Assembly (NCBI RefSeq): GCF_000195575.1
Contig: NC_015391.1
Coordinates: 2,220,363 to 2,284,362, forward strand
Direction: 5' to 3'
Length of the DNA: 64,000 nucleotides
Origin: Carnobacterium sp. 17-4
GTDB taxonomy: Bacteria > Bacillota > Bacilli > Lactobacillales > Carnobacteriaceae
This document shows positions 56,659 to 64,000 of the stretch, one piece after another (position 1 is the stretch's first letter; each line of letters begins with the position of its first letter). A model generated the notes under the pieces. The model was not told the origin of the DNA. It saw nothing but the letters and a program-made list of their open reading frames with translations, and made no database searches. A program made the position numbers and the translations under genes.

Positions 56659-57627
56659 ATGAAAAAAAAGTTAAGTCAGTACATAGGATTGGTTGCTGTT
56701 AGTATTCTATTAGTAGCATGTGGAGACAATGTTGCTTCAGACCAAGAGTCACAAAGTAGTATGAGTGATCTAGCTACTGAAAGTTATGAAAATCAAATTA
56801 TTGAAATCAATGGTTTAGCAGATCATTACCATACAGGTGATTCTGTTGAACTAAGTGCTCTGCCAGAAAAAGAAACTGAAACAACTCAGTGGCAGTGGTA
56901 TACAAGAGAAAACGAAGAAAGCGAGTGGAAAGTTGTTTCTGGTCAAAGAACTAAAGACTTTATTGGAGAAGCTACTGCTGATGGGTTAGAAATCAAAGCT
57001 GCCTTAGTAGATGATAATGATGAGCCTTATGCTGAATCGGAACCTGCTAAAATTGTTATTGATGACCACCATGGTCATGATGAAGCGAGCAAACAAATCT
57101 ATGCAGGCTATTTTGAAGATGATCAAGTAGAAAATCGTGAACTATCCGATTTTGAAGGAGAATGGCAATCTGTCTTTCCTTACCTTCAGTCTGGTGATTT
57201 AGATGAGGTCTTTGAACATAAAGCGGAAGAAAGTGACGCTATGACTGCTGCAGAATACAAAGACTACTACACTATTGGATATGAAACGACTGTTGATCAA
57301 GTTGTTATTGAGGGAAATCAAGTTACTTTTTATGATGATGAGAAAGACTATTCGGGAACTTACGAAAATGATGGCTATGAAATACTTAATTACGAAAAAG
57401 GAAATAGAGGCGTACGTTTTGTCTTTAAATTAGTTGACGGTTCAGACGAAATGCCTGAATACATTCAATTTAGTGACCACAATATTTTCCCGGAAGAATC
57501 TCACCATTATCATTTATTCTGGGGAGATGACAGAGACACAGTTTTAGAAGAAATGGATAACTGGCCAACTTATTATCCTGCTGACTTAGATGCAACTGGA
57601 CTTGTTCAAGATATGTTAGCTCACTAA
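56659..57627 (+). CDS. ZinT-domain zinc-binding lipoprotein with extra N-terminal domain
   Basis: A 322-residue lipoprotein: signal peptide with lipobox LLVACG, then an added domain (~residues 47-140), then ZinT (~143-322). ZinT metal ligands are visible in FSDHNIFPEESHHYHLFWGD. It scavenges periplasmic-equivalent Zn and hands it to an AdcA-type receptor. The added domain begins INGLADHYHTGDSVEL and ends PYAESEPAKIVIDDHHGH. It recurs inside the next gene. ATG follows TTGGAGG. In streptococci ZinT is fused to AdcA; here it is separate. Zur box directly upstream. Confidence 0.88.
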   Translation: MKKKLSQYIGLVAVSILLVACGDNVASDQESQSSMSDLATESYENQIIEINGLADHYHTGDSVELSALPEKETETTQWQWYTRENEESEWKVVSGQRTKDFIGEATADGLEIKAALVDDNDEPYAESEPAKIVIDDHHGHDEASKQIYAGYFEDDQVENRELSDFEGEWQSVFPYLQSGDLDEVFEHKAEESDAMTAAEYKDYYTIGYETTVDQVVIEGNQVTFYDDEKDYSGTYENDGYEILNYEKGNRGVRFVFKLVDGSDEMPEYIQFSDHNIFPEESHHYHLFWGDDRDTVLEEMDNWPTYYPADLDATGLVQDMLAH

Positions 57628-57734
57628 ACTATTTTGAAATCAGTCTTTAAATGTACTATCCATAAACAAATTTTAAATAAATGATAGCAATCCATTTGTT
57701 AAATGCGTTTAGCAGATGGATTCAGGAGGAAAAT

Positions 57735-58991
57735 ATGAAAAGAAAATGGTTTGTTTCAAGTATGCTCAGTTTAGTTGCAGGTGTGATCCTTTTTGGATGT
57801 GGACTAGAGCGATCTAACAGCGAAGCAAAGAATAGCTCAGAATTATCAGTTGTTACCACTTTTTACCCAGTTTATGAATTTACAAAAGAAGTAGCTGGTG
57901 ATCGCGCTGATGTTTCTATGATCATAAAACCTGGAACTGATGCTCACGGTTTTGAACCAAGTGCTCGAGATGTTGCTGCTATAAATGATGCAGATGTGTT
58001 TGTTTACAGTAGTGGTGAAATGGAGCCTTGGGTTGGTAGCCTGATGAGTTCACTTGATAGTGAAGACCTTATTGCTGTTCGTACAGCTGATGCTGATAAT
58101 TTTATTAGTACTGAAACGCATGAACATGAGCATACAGATAGCAGTGATCACAGTGATGAGTCCCTTGAAGTGGATGTGGATGGAGATCTGCCTACTACCG
58201 TTGAAGTTAATGGACTAGTTGGTCACTACCATACTGGAGATATTGTTCAACTTGTTTCCGATTCAACTGAGATGAAAGATTCAACTAAACTACAGTGGTA
58301 TATTCGTGAAGCTAACGCAGACTGGAAGGCCATCTCAGATCAAACACAGGAAACATTTGAGTATGAAACAACTGGCGAAAGTTTTGACGTCAAAGTTGTC
58401 TTTTCTGACAAAGCTGGTACTCCATACGCTGAATCAGCTCCTGTTGAGATCGTTCTCGATGATCATGAAGGTTCAGATCCTCACATCTGGCTAGATCCAG
58501 TATTAGCTCAAGACCAAGTGACTGTAATCAAAGAGGCATTGATTCAAGCTGACCCTGAGGGAAAAGCTATATATGAAGAAAACGCTGAAAAATTTATTTT
58601 AGAACTTCAAAAATTAGATGAAGAGTATAAAACAGCTTTGTCTTCTGCAACTAATCGTGTGTTTGTCGTTCAACATCAAGCATTCGGATATATTGCTCAG
58701 CGATACAACTTAGAACAAATTGCTGTGGGAGGCATTTCTACTGAAGTAGAACCTAGCCCCTCACGTATTGCGGAAATCAGTGAATTAGTTAAGGAATATG
58801 ACGTTCCAGTTATTTATTACCAACAAGGTGCAGACTCTTCTATTGCACAAACAGTAGGACAAGAAACAGATACTGATATAGAAGTTTTATATGACCTTGA
58901 AAGTGTCTCTCAAGAAATGCAAGACGAAGGAATGGACTATCTAAGTTTAATGCGTAAGAATTTGGAGGCTTTACAATTAAGCATTCATTGA
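57735..58991 (+). CDS. AdcA/ZnuA-like zinc-binding lipoprotein with domain in metal loop
   Basis: About 418 residues from ATG 57735 after AGGAGGAAAAT; a longer in-frame start at 57681 has no ribosome site. Lipobox ILFGCG. The cluster A-I metal receptor has ligand histidines in GTDAHGFEPS, SDPHIWLDP and VVQHQAFGYIA, and an aspartate in QQGADSS. Between the first and second halves, where AdcA has a short His-rich loop, there is a loop HEHEHTDSSDHSD followed by an inserted ~90-residue domain (about 152-243: VNGLVGHYHTGDIVQL...YAESAPVEIVLDDHEG). It is homologous to the N-terminal domain of the ZinT neighbour. Permease and ATPase genes are not here. Confidence 0.88.
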   Translation: MKRKWFVSSMLSLVAGVILFGCGLERSNSEAKNSSELSVVTTFYPVYEFTKEVAGDRADVSMIIKPGTDAHGFEPSARDVAAINDADVFVYSSGEMEPWVGSLMSSLDSEDLIAVRTADADNFISTETHEHEHTDSSDHSDESLEVDVDGDLPTTVEVNGLVGHYHTGDIVQLVSDSTEMKDSTKLQWYIREANADWKAISDQTQETFEYETTGESFDVKVVFSDKAGTPYAESAPVEIVLDDHEGSDPHIWLDPVLAQDQVTVIKEALIQADPEGKAIYEENAEKFILELQKLDEEYKTALSSATNRVFVVQHQAFGYIAQRYNLEQIAVGGISTEVEPSPSRIAEISELVKEYDVPVIYYQQGADSSIAQTVGQETDTDIEVLYDLESVSQEMQDEGMDYLSLMRKNLEALQLSIH

Positions 58992-59026
58992 TTGGTGATT
59001 GAATAATTGTAATAGTTTATTATTTT

Positions 59027-59068
59027 AAGAGAGAGAACCCCTTTTTTCACAAAGGAGTTCTCTCTCTT
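59027..59068 (+). terminator. Terminator after zinc-binding lipoprotein genes
   Basis: AAGAGAGAGAAC (from 59027) pairs with GTTCTCTCTCTT (to 59068), extended by CCTTT/AAAGG with one mismatch, and is followed by a T-run on the plus strand. Confidence 0.85.
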
Positions 59069-59167
59069 TTTAATACTTAAATTCTAAGAAACATTTAACA
59101 TATGGTACACTAAAACTCTAAAAGACATTCTAGCCTTTTTTTAAGGAAATGGAGAATCGATAAAACT

Positions 59168-59974
59168 ATGCATACTTTTAATGATAAACCGTTCCCTATA
59201 ATTCGGATTGTTTTTACTGCCTTATTTTCCCTCTTATTCTTACACGCTCAACCAGCAGCTGCAGCTGAATTACCAGAAGTTTCGCCTGATTTTTATTATT
59301 ATGATGAAGCTGGGATTTTGACTCCAGAGACAAAAGAAATTATTCTAACGATAAATGAACAATACAACCAAACTATTGAGAAACCTCAAATAATCGTAGC
59401 AGTTATCAAATCATTAGATGGAGAAACAATTGAAAACTATAGTGTCGACCTTTTTGAAAAATGGAAAATTGGAAATAGTGACTATGAAAATGGTGTTTTG
59501 ATTTTATTAGCAGCAGAGGAACGAGAAATTCGGCTTGAAGTGGGATATGGTTTAGAAGGTACTTTAACAGATGGGAAAACTGGAATAATATTAGATGATA
59601 ATCTAGCTTATTTACGCAACAATTTATTCGATGCTGGTCTACAAGAAATCTTTAGAGATACTACAACCGAAATAAACAATGAATACCATTATGAAATTGA
59701 AACTTCTAGCATTCCAGTAGTCACGGAAACACCCATCACTCCTCCACGCGATAATGGTTTTATTCCCTCCACTATCCGTTTTTTTAAGAGTTTAAAACCA
59801 TTTAACGTGCTTATTATTATTGTATGTATCGGTTTTGTTATTTTCACACCTGGTAGTGGCGGGAGTTCAAAAGTTGGAAGAAATAGAACTCGTTCTGGAA
59901 GCAGTAAAAAGTCAAGTAGACGTTCCGGTGGCGGTGGTCGTTCTGGCGGCGGTGGTTCTAGCCGGAAATTTTAA
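59168..59974 (+). CDS. TPM-domain (YgcG-type) membrane protein
   Basis: A 268-residue protein. Signal peptide (to about AAAAE), an extracytoplasmic TPM domain (~40-170: YYYDEAGILTPETKEII, VLILLAAEEREIRLEVGYGL), a linker, one membrane helix (~218-235) and a basic glycine/serine tail ending RSGGGGRSGGGGSSRKF. TPM proteins are linked to membrane-protein repair or phosphatase activity in other organisms; the bacterial role is unsettled. The gene ends about 25 bases before the promoter of the next gene. Confidence 0.87.
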   Translation: MHTFNDKPFPIIRIVFTALFSLLFLHAQPAAAAELPEVSPDFYYYDEAGILTPETKEIILTINEQYNQTIEKPQIIVAVIKSLDGETIENYSVDLFEKWKIGNSDYENGVLILLAAEEREIRLEVGYGLEGTLTDGKTGIILDDNLAYLRNNLFDAGLQEIFRDTTTEINNEYHYEIETSSIPVVTETPITPPRDNGFIPSTIRFFKSLKPFNVLIIIVCIGFVIFTPGSGGSSKVGRNRTRSGSSKKSSRRSGGGGRSGGGGSSRKF

Positions 59975-59998
59975 AATTACTCAAATCTATTAGTACTA

Positions 59999-60028
59999 TT
60001 GACAGGTCATCTAAATTTTTGTTACTAT
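59999..60028 (+). promoter_or_regulatory. Promoter of the structured-leader membrane gene
   Basis: TTGACA (59999-60004), 18-base spacer and TACTAT (60023-60028) predict a transcript starting near 60035, giving a leader of about 115 bases. Confidence 0.75.
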
Positions 60029-60034
60029 AGCAAT

Positions 60035-60141
60035 TAAATTGATAACGTTTGGTTTGCTGCCGAGTAAACCTAGGATACACGTATTTTCTACTCCGATAGG
60101 CCCTGCAGGAGTAGAAGTTGCGTGTATCTTTTTTTATTTTT
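60035..60141 (+). promoter_or_regulatory. Putative cis-regulatory leader RNA with intrinsic terminator
   Basis: The leader has a first hairpin GGTTT/AAACC (60051-60055, 60066-60070) with loop GCTGCCGAGT. A terminator follows: GATACACG (60074-60081) with CGTGTATC (60121-60128), inner TTCTACTCC (60086-60094) with GGAGTAGAA (60108-60116), loop GATAGGCCCTGCA, then seven T and more T-rich sequence. The terminator lies before the ribosome site AGGAGG, so transcription should be attenuated. I match it to no riboswitch class I can recall. Confidence 0.65.
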
Positions 60142-60152
60142 AGGAGGAGATT

Positions 60153-60872
60153 ATTATTTTTTCACTTATTAGTCTGACCGTTGTTACTAGTTTTATAGAT
60201 TCTTTCAACCCTTTTGCTATTGCCCAACAATTTACTTTACAAGGTTTGTTAAAAAAAACACACCACATTTGGTATTACATTGTAACGTTGTTTTTAACAA
60301 ACTATTTAGCTAGTTTCGTTTTCTATACCGGTGTATCCATTTTAAATGAACAGTTTTTGACAACCTATTGGACGATGCTTAAATTTCCAACTGCAGTCTT
60401 AGCCTTTATTGCTGGTAGTATTCTTATTTGGTACAGTATTCGTTCTTTTTTAATCAATTGGAAAACTAGACAGTTTCTTATGGATAAGAGTGATAATGAG
60501 TCAAAAGAACTAGAATTGAAGTTTTCTGAAAAAAAAATCACTCCAGCTTCTTTGATAGGTATTGGTTTTACAACTACGGTCGTTGAATTTTCAACAGCTG
60601 CTCCTTTTATTGCCTATTTGACAGTTGTTCAGCAATTTCAACCGACACTTGGTCAATTATTATTGCTACTACTAATCTATAACCTTATTTTTTCTTGGCC
60701 TTTATTTGCCTTGTATTTTCTGTTTGTAGGTTTTCAAACAACCTTTGAAAAGATATACACACGTATGAACTTTGTGCTACAAATGGTTTCAGCTTTTCTA
60801 CTTCCCATTTTATTTTTCATTATTGCCTTTTTATTAATAACATATGCAATAAACGCCTTTTTCAGCTTATAA
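60153..60872 (+). CDS. Polytopic membrane protein, apparent ATT (AUU) start
   Basis: The frame from 60153 encodes FSLISLTVVTSFIDSFNPFA as a first membrane helix, strongly gene-like, but no ATG, GTG or TTG lies between AGGAGG (60142-60147) and this segment. The only start-type codons at proper spacing are ATT at 60153 or 60156. The first conventional codon (TTG 60246) would delete helix one and its DSFNPFA motif, seen in LysE- and CcdA-like families. The protein is about 239 residues with six helices. Function unknown; perhaps export of a small solute or electron transfer. It is preceded by a terminator-bearing leader, so expression is probably tightly limited. Confidence 0.7.
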   Translation: MIFSLISLTVVTSFIDSFNPFAIAQQFTLQGLLKKTHHIWYYIVTLFLTNYLASFVFYTGVSILNEQFLTTYWTMLKFPTAVLAFIAGSILIWYSIRSFLINWKTRQFLMDKSDNESKELELKFSEKKITPASLIGIGFTTTVVEFSTAAPFIAYLTVVQQFQPTLGQLLLLLLIYNLIFSWPLFALYFLFVGFQTTFEKIYTRMNFVLQMVSAFLLPILFFIIAFLLITYAINAFFSL

Positions 60873-60880
60873 TTGGATAC

Positions 60881-60923
60881 AAAAAAATCCGTTACCCTTC
60901 ATTAAGTGGCTACGGATTTTTTT
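60881..60923. terminator. Bidirectional terminator between membrane gene and lacC
   Basis: AAAAAAATCCGT (60881-60892) pairs with ACGGATTTTTTT (60912-60923). It serves converging transcripts of the membrane gene (+) and the nagA-lacD-lacC operon (-). Confidence 0.88.
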
Positions 60924-61009
60924 ATATTAAAGTTTTTTTGACATCTTTTGTCTTTAACTGTCTAGCACAACAACTTTCACCAAATTGATTTTAATTTTTT
61001 TCAATCTTT

Positions 61010-61948
61010 TTAAAATGGTTCAACAATTATTTGGCTATAGAGTGTTTGAAAATGTTTTGTATTAATGTGTCCAGTAACAGGTTCTAAAGCATTTAACATG
61101 CCCGTTGTCATTCCAGTCTTTATTGTTTTCTCATCAGAATCGTAACGACTTAAGGCGTAAGCTAATCCAGCAATCGTTGCATCACCAGACCCAACTGGAT
61201 TAATGACATCAATCTTTGGAATCGTTGCACGATAAAACAAATCATTGTGTTTCACGATGGCTCCATCGCCTCCTAGAGTCACAACAATCCATTCAACTCC
61301 TGCAAACAGTGAATGATTTAAAGCTTGCTTTAATACTTCTGGTTGTTTGCTATCCAGTTGCATCTGTAATAAATCGCTGAGTTCAGTCAAGTTTGGCTTA
61401 ATCAATTTAGGTTTTGTCTTTCCTTTTAGTACTTCTTTCAAAGCCTCTCCAGAAGTATCTAGCAAAGTATCAATACCTTTTTCTTCTGCCAACATAATAA
61501 GCCGAACATAGAAATCAGTTGGCAATCCTTTTGCCAAACTTCCAGAAATAGTTAACAAGTTGGTTTTACTCAATAACCGCTGAAAAACCTCTACGAATCC
61601 TTCAACCTCAGCTTCTTTCACCGTTGGACCAGACTCAAGTATTTCGGTTTGGTTGTGCTCATCATGCAATACAGCGATTGAATTTCTAGTTTCTTGTAAG
61701 ATAGGATAGAAATCATGCTCAATATCAGTTAAATCTAGCTGTTCTTTGAGTTGATTTCCAAGATGTCCTCCTACTATTCCAGTAGCTTTAACCGGTCCAC
61801 CAAGCTCATGAACAACACGGGTAACGTTCAAACCTTTCCCTCCTGCTGTTTTTGAAACTTGAGAGACTCGGTTAATGTCATCTAGTTTAAGTTCTTTAAT
61901 GGAATACGAAATGTCGATAGAAGGGTTCATTGTTACCGTCAGTATCAA
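61010..61948 (-). CDS. lacC: Tagatose-6-phosphate kinase
   Basis: A 312-residue PfkB-family kinase. N-terminal MILTVTMNPSIDISY and TAGGKGLNVTRVVHELGG are LacC-like; the C-terminal PfkB signature is INPVGSGDATIAGLAYAL with catalytic Asp. It phosphorylates tagatose-6-P to tagatose-1,6-bisphosphate. 1-Phosphofructokinase is the alternative, but adjacency to lacD favours LacC. It follows lacD by 13 bases. Confidence 0.92.
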   Translation of the reverse strand: MILTVTMNPSIDISYSIKELKLDDINRVSQVSKTAGGKGLNVTRVVHELGGPVKATGIVGGHLGNQLKEQLDLTDIEHDFYPILQETRNSIAVLHDEHNQTEILESGPTVKEAEVEGFVEVFQRLLSKTNLLTISGSLAKGLPTDFYVRLIMLAEEKGIDTLLDTSGEALKEVLKGKTKPKLIKPNLTELSDLLQMQLDSKQPEVLKQALNHSLFAGVEWIVVTLGGDGAIVKHNDLFYRATIPKIDVINPVGSGDATIAGLAYALSRYDSDEKTIKTGMTTGMLNALEPVTGHINTKHFQTLYSQIIVEPF

Positions 61949-61961
61949 ATTTGTCCCCCCT

Positions 61962-62951
61962 TTATTCGCTAACTTCTACTTTTTCATGCCATGAAGTAGC
62001 GGTACGCTCTACTACTTTATTCAAACTTTCAATATTTTCTTTACCTTCTGTTTGAAGCCATTTTCTAGCTGCCTCTTCTCCATTTGCTACAAAATGATGG
62101 ACACCATTTTTCCAAGTTGCCCTTCCACAAAGAACGCCATTAAAAGTAGACCCAGATTCTTTTGCAAAATAAAGAGTGTCTTGGAATAAATTAGCCGATA
62201 CACCTGCACTAAGGAAAATAAATGGTAAATGAGTAGACTCGCTTTGTTCTTTAAAATACACAGCAGCAGCAGCTTTGGTATAAACTATTTCTTCACCAAA
62301 ACCTTCAACAGCATTCATATTTACGGGTACTTCAACTTTTAACACATCAACTTTATATTGTGGTTTAGAGAATTCTTTCATCATATCATTTACCTTATGA
62401 GGTTTTACTTTAGCGTATTCATTCGAATTATTGTCTTGAATGTCCTTGTCATAAGATAGTAGCTCTAAATAGAAAGGAATATCTTCTCCATAACATTCAC
62501 TTCCCAAACGTTCTACAAAAGCATGTTTTTGATGATTTATTTTAGAATCTTCATCAACGTCATAATAAAGCAAGAATTTGATAGCGTCAGCGCCTTTATC
62601 TTTTAACCCTTTCACAGACCAATCTGCTAATAAGTCAGGCAACCGTCCTGATACTGTAACATCATAGCCCGTTTTTTCATACGCTAACAACAAACCTGCT
62701 TCAGAATGACGTGCAGCTGCTGCTTCCAATCCGAATTCAGGATCCAATAAAATAGAAGAAGCATACGGAGTCAACTCTTCAGATACTAATTTTTTAAATT
62801 CAATAATACTTTCATCCGTTGGCTCTTGGCCTTCTGATGTGATCATTTTTTTCAAAGCACCTCGTTGGTCAATAGCCAAGGCTTCAATATATCCCTCTTT
62901 TGTAGATAAACGATCCATTGCTTCTTTTTTTGATTTTGAAATTTTCAGCAT
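61962..62951 (-). CDS. lacD: Tagatose-1,6-bisphosphate aldolase
   Basis: A class I aldolase of about 329 residues. Conserved: [28 protein letters not shown], the Schiff-base region around [14 protein letters not shown], and GVLCGRATW near the end. It cleaves tagatose-1,6-bisphosphate to DHAP and glyceraldehyde-3-P. ATG 62951 has correct spacing to AAAGG; an ATG three codons upstream abuts it. Operon nagA-lacD-lacC. Confidence 0.92.
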   Translation of the reverse strand: MLKISKSKKEAMDRLSTKEGYIEALAIDQRGALKKMITSEGQEPTDESIIEFKKLVSEELTPYASSILLDPEFGLEAAAARHSEAGLLLAYEKTGYDVTVSGRLPDLLADWSVKGLKDKGADAIKFLLYYDVDEDSKINHQKHAFVERLGSECYGEDIPFYLELLSYDKDIQDNNSNEYAKVKPHKVNDMMKEFSKPQYKVDVLKVEVPVNMNAVEGFGEEIVYTKAAAAVYFKEQSESTHLPFIFLSAGVSANLFQDTLYFAKESGSTFNGVLCGRATWKNGVHHFVANGEEAARKWLQTEGKENIESLNKVVERTATSWHEKVEVSE

Positions 62952-62963
62952 TCTCTTCATCCT

Positions 62964-64000
62964 TTAATTATCATTTTTATATACTGATACCCCGTTTAAG
63001 TACGTTTCATGCAAATTCAATTGAGTATCCAATACTAAGAAATCTGCATCCTGCCCAGTCTGCAAACTGCCACAAAGATCATCGATATGACAGCTTTTTG
63101 CTGGAACAATAGAAGCCATTCGAATAGTCTCTTCAATTGTAGCAATATCCCAATCACAAATATTTTTAACAGCATCCATCAATCTTAGAACACTTCCAGC
63201 TAGACTTCCGTTTTCTTTTAAACGAGCTGCTCCATCTTTTACTTCAACTGGAAATTCCCCTAGAGTATAATCTCCTTCTGGCATCCCACCAGCTCTCATA
63301 CAATCGGTGACCAATGCAATGTGTTCTGGTGTTTTAGCTTTTATTAAAACTTCTGCCGCAGCTGGATGAACATGATGCCCATCACAAATCAACTCAGCTA
63401 TAGTATCTTTTGTCGTCATTGCTGCTCCAACCATTCCTGGTTCTCTATGGTTCATACCACTCATTCCATTGTATGTGTGAACAAAGATAGAAGCACCAGA
63501 AGAAACAGCCATTTCAGCTTGTTCATATGTTGCAGAACTATGCGCAAGAGCAACAGCCACACCTTCTTTGACTATTTTTTCTGTAAAGCCAACAGCTCCT
63601 TCTCTTTCTGGAGCAATAGCTATTTTTTTTATTAATCCATGTGATAACTCTTGCCAATGATGAAAGATCTCTATACTTGGATCTTGGAAGAACCGAGGAT
63701 TTTGTGCCCCTTTGTGTTCTTCTGTAAAGAACGGTCCCTCAAAGAAAATCCCCCGAATTTTAGCTCCTTTTACTTCTTGATAGCGATCTCCAATTGTCTG
63801 GCTCACTTGATTTAATGTTTCAACATCTGAAGTTAAAGTAGTAGGTAAAAAGGATGTCACTCCGCAACTTAACAAGCCTTCTGACATTGCTTTAATGCCT
63901 TCAAAGTCATTATCCATCACGTCATGACCCATGAATCCATGAATATGTGTATCCACAAGTCCAGGAGCAATCCATTTTCCTGAATAATCTAGGATTGTTT
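62964..64000 (-). CDS. nagA: N-acetylglucosamine/galactosamine-6-phosphate deacetylase (N-terminus beyond edge)
   Basis: The frame is open to the right edge, where it reads DYSGKWIAPGLVDTHIHG; the GTG near 63956 is an internal valine. Amidohydrolase metal ligands: DTHIHG, IFFEGPF (Glu), ALAHSSA (His), CDGHHVHP (His) and the catalytic Asp in LVTDCM. About 345 residues are present; roughly 40 N-terminal residues are outside. NagA deacetylates GlcNAc-6-P. Next to lacD and lacC the substrate may instead be GalNAc-6-P (AgaA role), feeding tagatose-6-P (inference). Confidence 0.9.
   Translation of the reverse strand, partial: TILDYSGKWIAPGLVDTHIHGFMGHDVMDNDFEGIKAMSEGLLSCGVTSFLPTTLTSDVETLNQVSQTIGDRYQEVKGAKIRGIFFEGPFFTEEHKGAQNPRFFQDPSIEIFHHWQELSHGLIKKIAIAPEREGAVGFTEKIVKEGVAVALAHSSATYEQAEMAVSSGASIFVHTYNGMSGMNHREPGMVGAAMTTKDTIAELICDGHHVHPAAAEVLIKAKTPEHIALVTDCMRAGGMPEGDYTLGEFPVEVKDGAARLKENGSLAGSVLRLMDAVKNICDWDIATIEETIRMASIVPAKSCHIDDLCGSLQTGQDADFLVLDTQLNLHETYLNGVSVYKNDN

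Noticed and set aside
1-64000. CRISPR array, tRNA or rRNA genes
   Set aside because: No regularly spaced repeats, CCA-ended cloverleaf or rRNA signature was noticed on either strand by eye; a tRNAscan-type search would be needed to exclude a tRNA fully.

Overview
The window is low-GC Firmicute DNA with strong Shine-Dalgarno sites, dense U-tailed terminators and a gene set typical of heterofermentative Lactobacillales: phosphoketolase, ROK-type XylR, LacC/LacD, MtlR-type PTS regulators and a heterodimeric multidrug ABC exporter. The flavour is Carnobacteriaceae or Enterococcaceae, but the genus is inference. It looks chromosomal. No phage, integrase, tRNA, rRNA or CRISPR array was recognised.

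Layout. 1-13 kb: a truncated AraC regulator, a YibE/F membrane pair, a two-gene ABC exporter, an ArsR plus CoA-disulfide reductase/rhodanese operon, a repeat-rich intergenic region, topB, an unknown gene and an aldose-epimerase relic. 13-20.3 kb: an AraC-led operon of three Gfo/Idh/MocA dehydrogenases and one TIM-barrel isomerase, then SRPBCC, cupin and aldo/keto reductase genes. 20.4-39.1 kb: a pentose island with a GPH symporter, phosphoketolase, two nearly identical xylA genes, GH43 beta-xylosidase, xylulokinase, mutarotase, an ABC oligosaccharide importer without its ATPase, and xylR. XylR-type operators and cre-like sites sit at the promoters. Relics of xynB and xylB beside the second xylA show that the xyl operon was duplicated and then decayed. 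39.2-49.5 kb: an ISL3-family transposase relic; a D-serine module (dsdA, serS paralogue, PTS_EIIC_2 protein, ridA) facing a YheO/DauR-like regulator; and a galactitol-type PTS with its PRD regulator. 49.9-55.2 kb: a compact three-gene operon (TerB-like protein, DUF2791/BrxD-type ATPase, Lhr-like helicase). 55.4-64 kb: DegV, a Zur-box-controlled pair of zinc-binding lipoproteins sharing an unusual extra domain, a TPM-domain protein, a membrane protein behind a structured leader and apparently starting at AUU, then lacC-lacD-nagA.

How the genes work together. Xylo-oligosaccharides would enter through the ABC permeases, or xylosides through the GPH symporter. XynB releases xylose, GalM equilibrates anomers, XylA and XylB make xylulose-5-P, and Xfp cleaves it to acetyl-P and glyceraldehyde-3-P. 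XylR and CcpA gate the system. DsdA deaminates D-serine through 2-aminoacrylate, which RidA hydrolyses. NagA, LacC and LacD fit amino-sugar catabolism through tagatose-6-P.

Most interesting candidates: (1) the TerB/DUF2791-ATPase/helicase operon, which resembles a reduced BREX-like or Ter-linked DNA-processing or defence system; (2) the leader RNA plus AUU-start membrane protein at 60.0-60.9 kb; (3) two short MITE-like elements that each supply a terminator to the upstream operon; (4) the shared domain inserted into the metal loop of an AdcA-like protein and fused to a ZinT protein.
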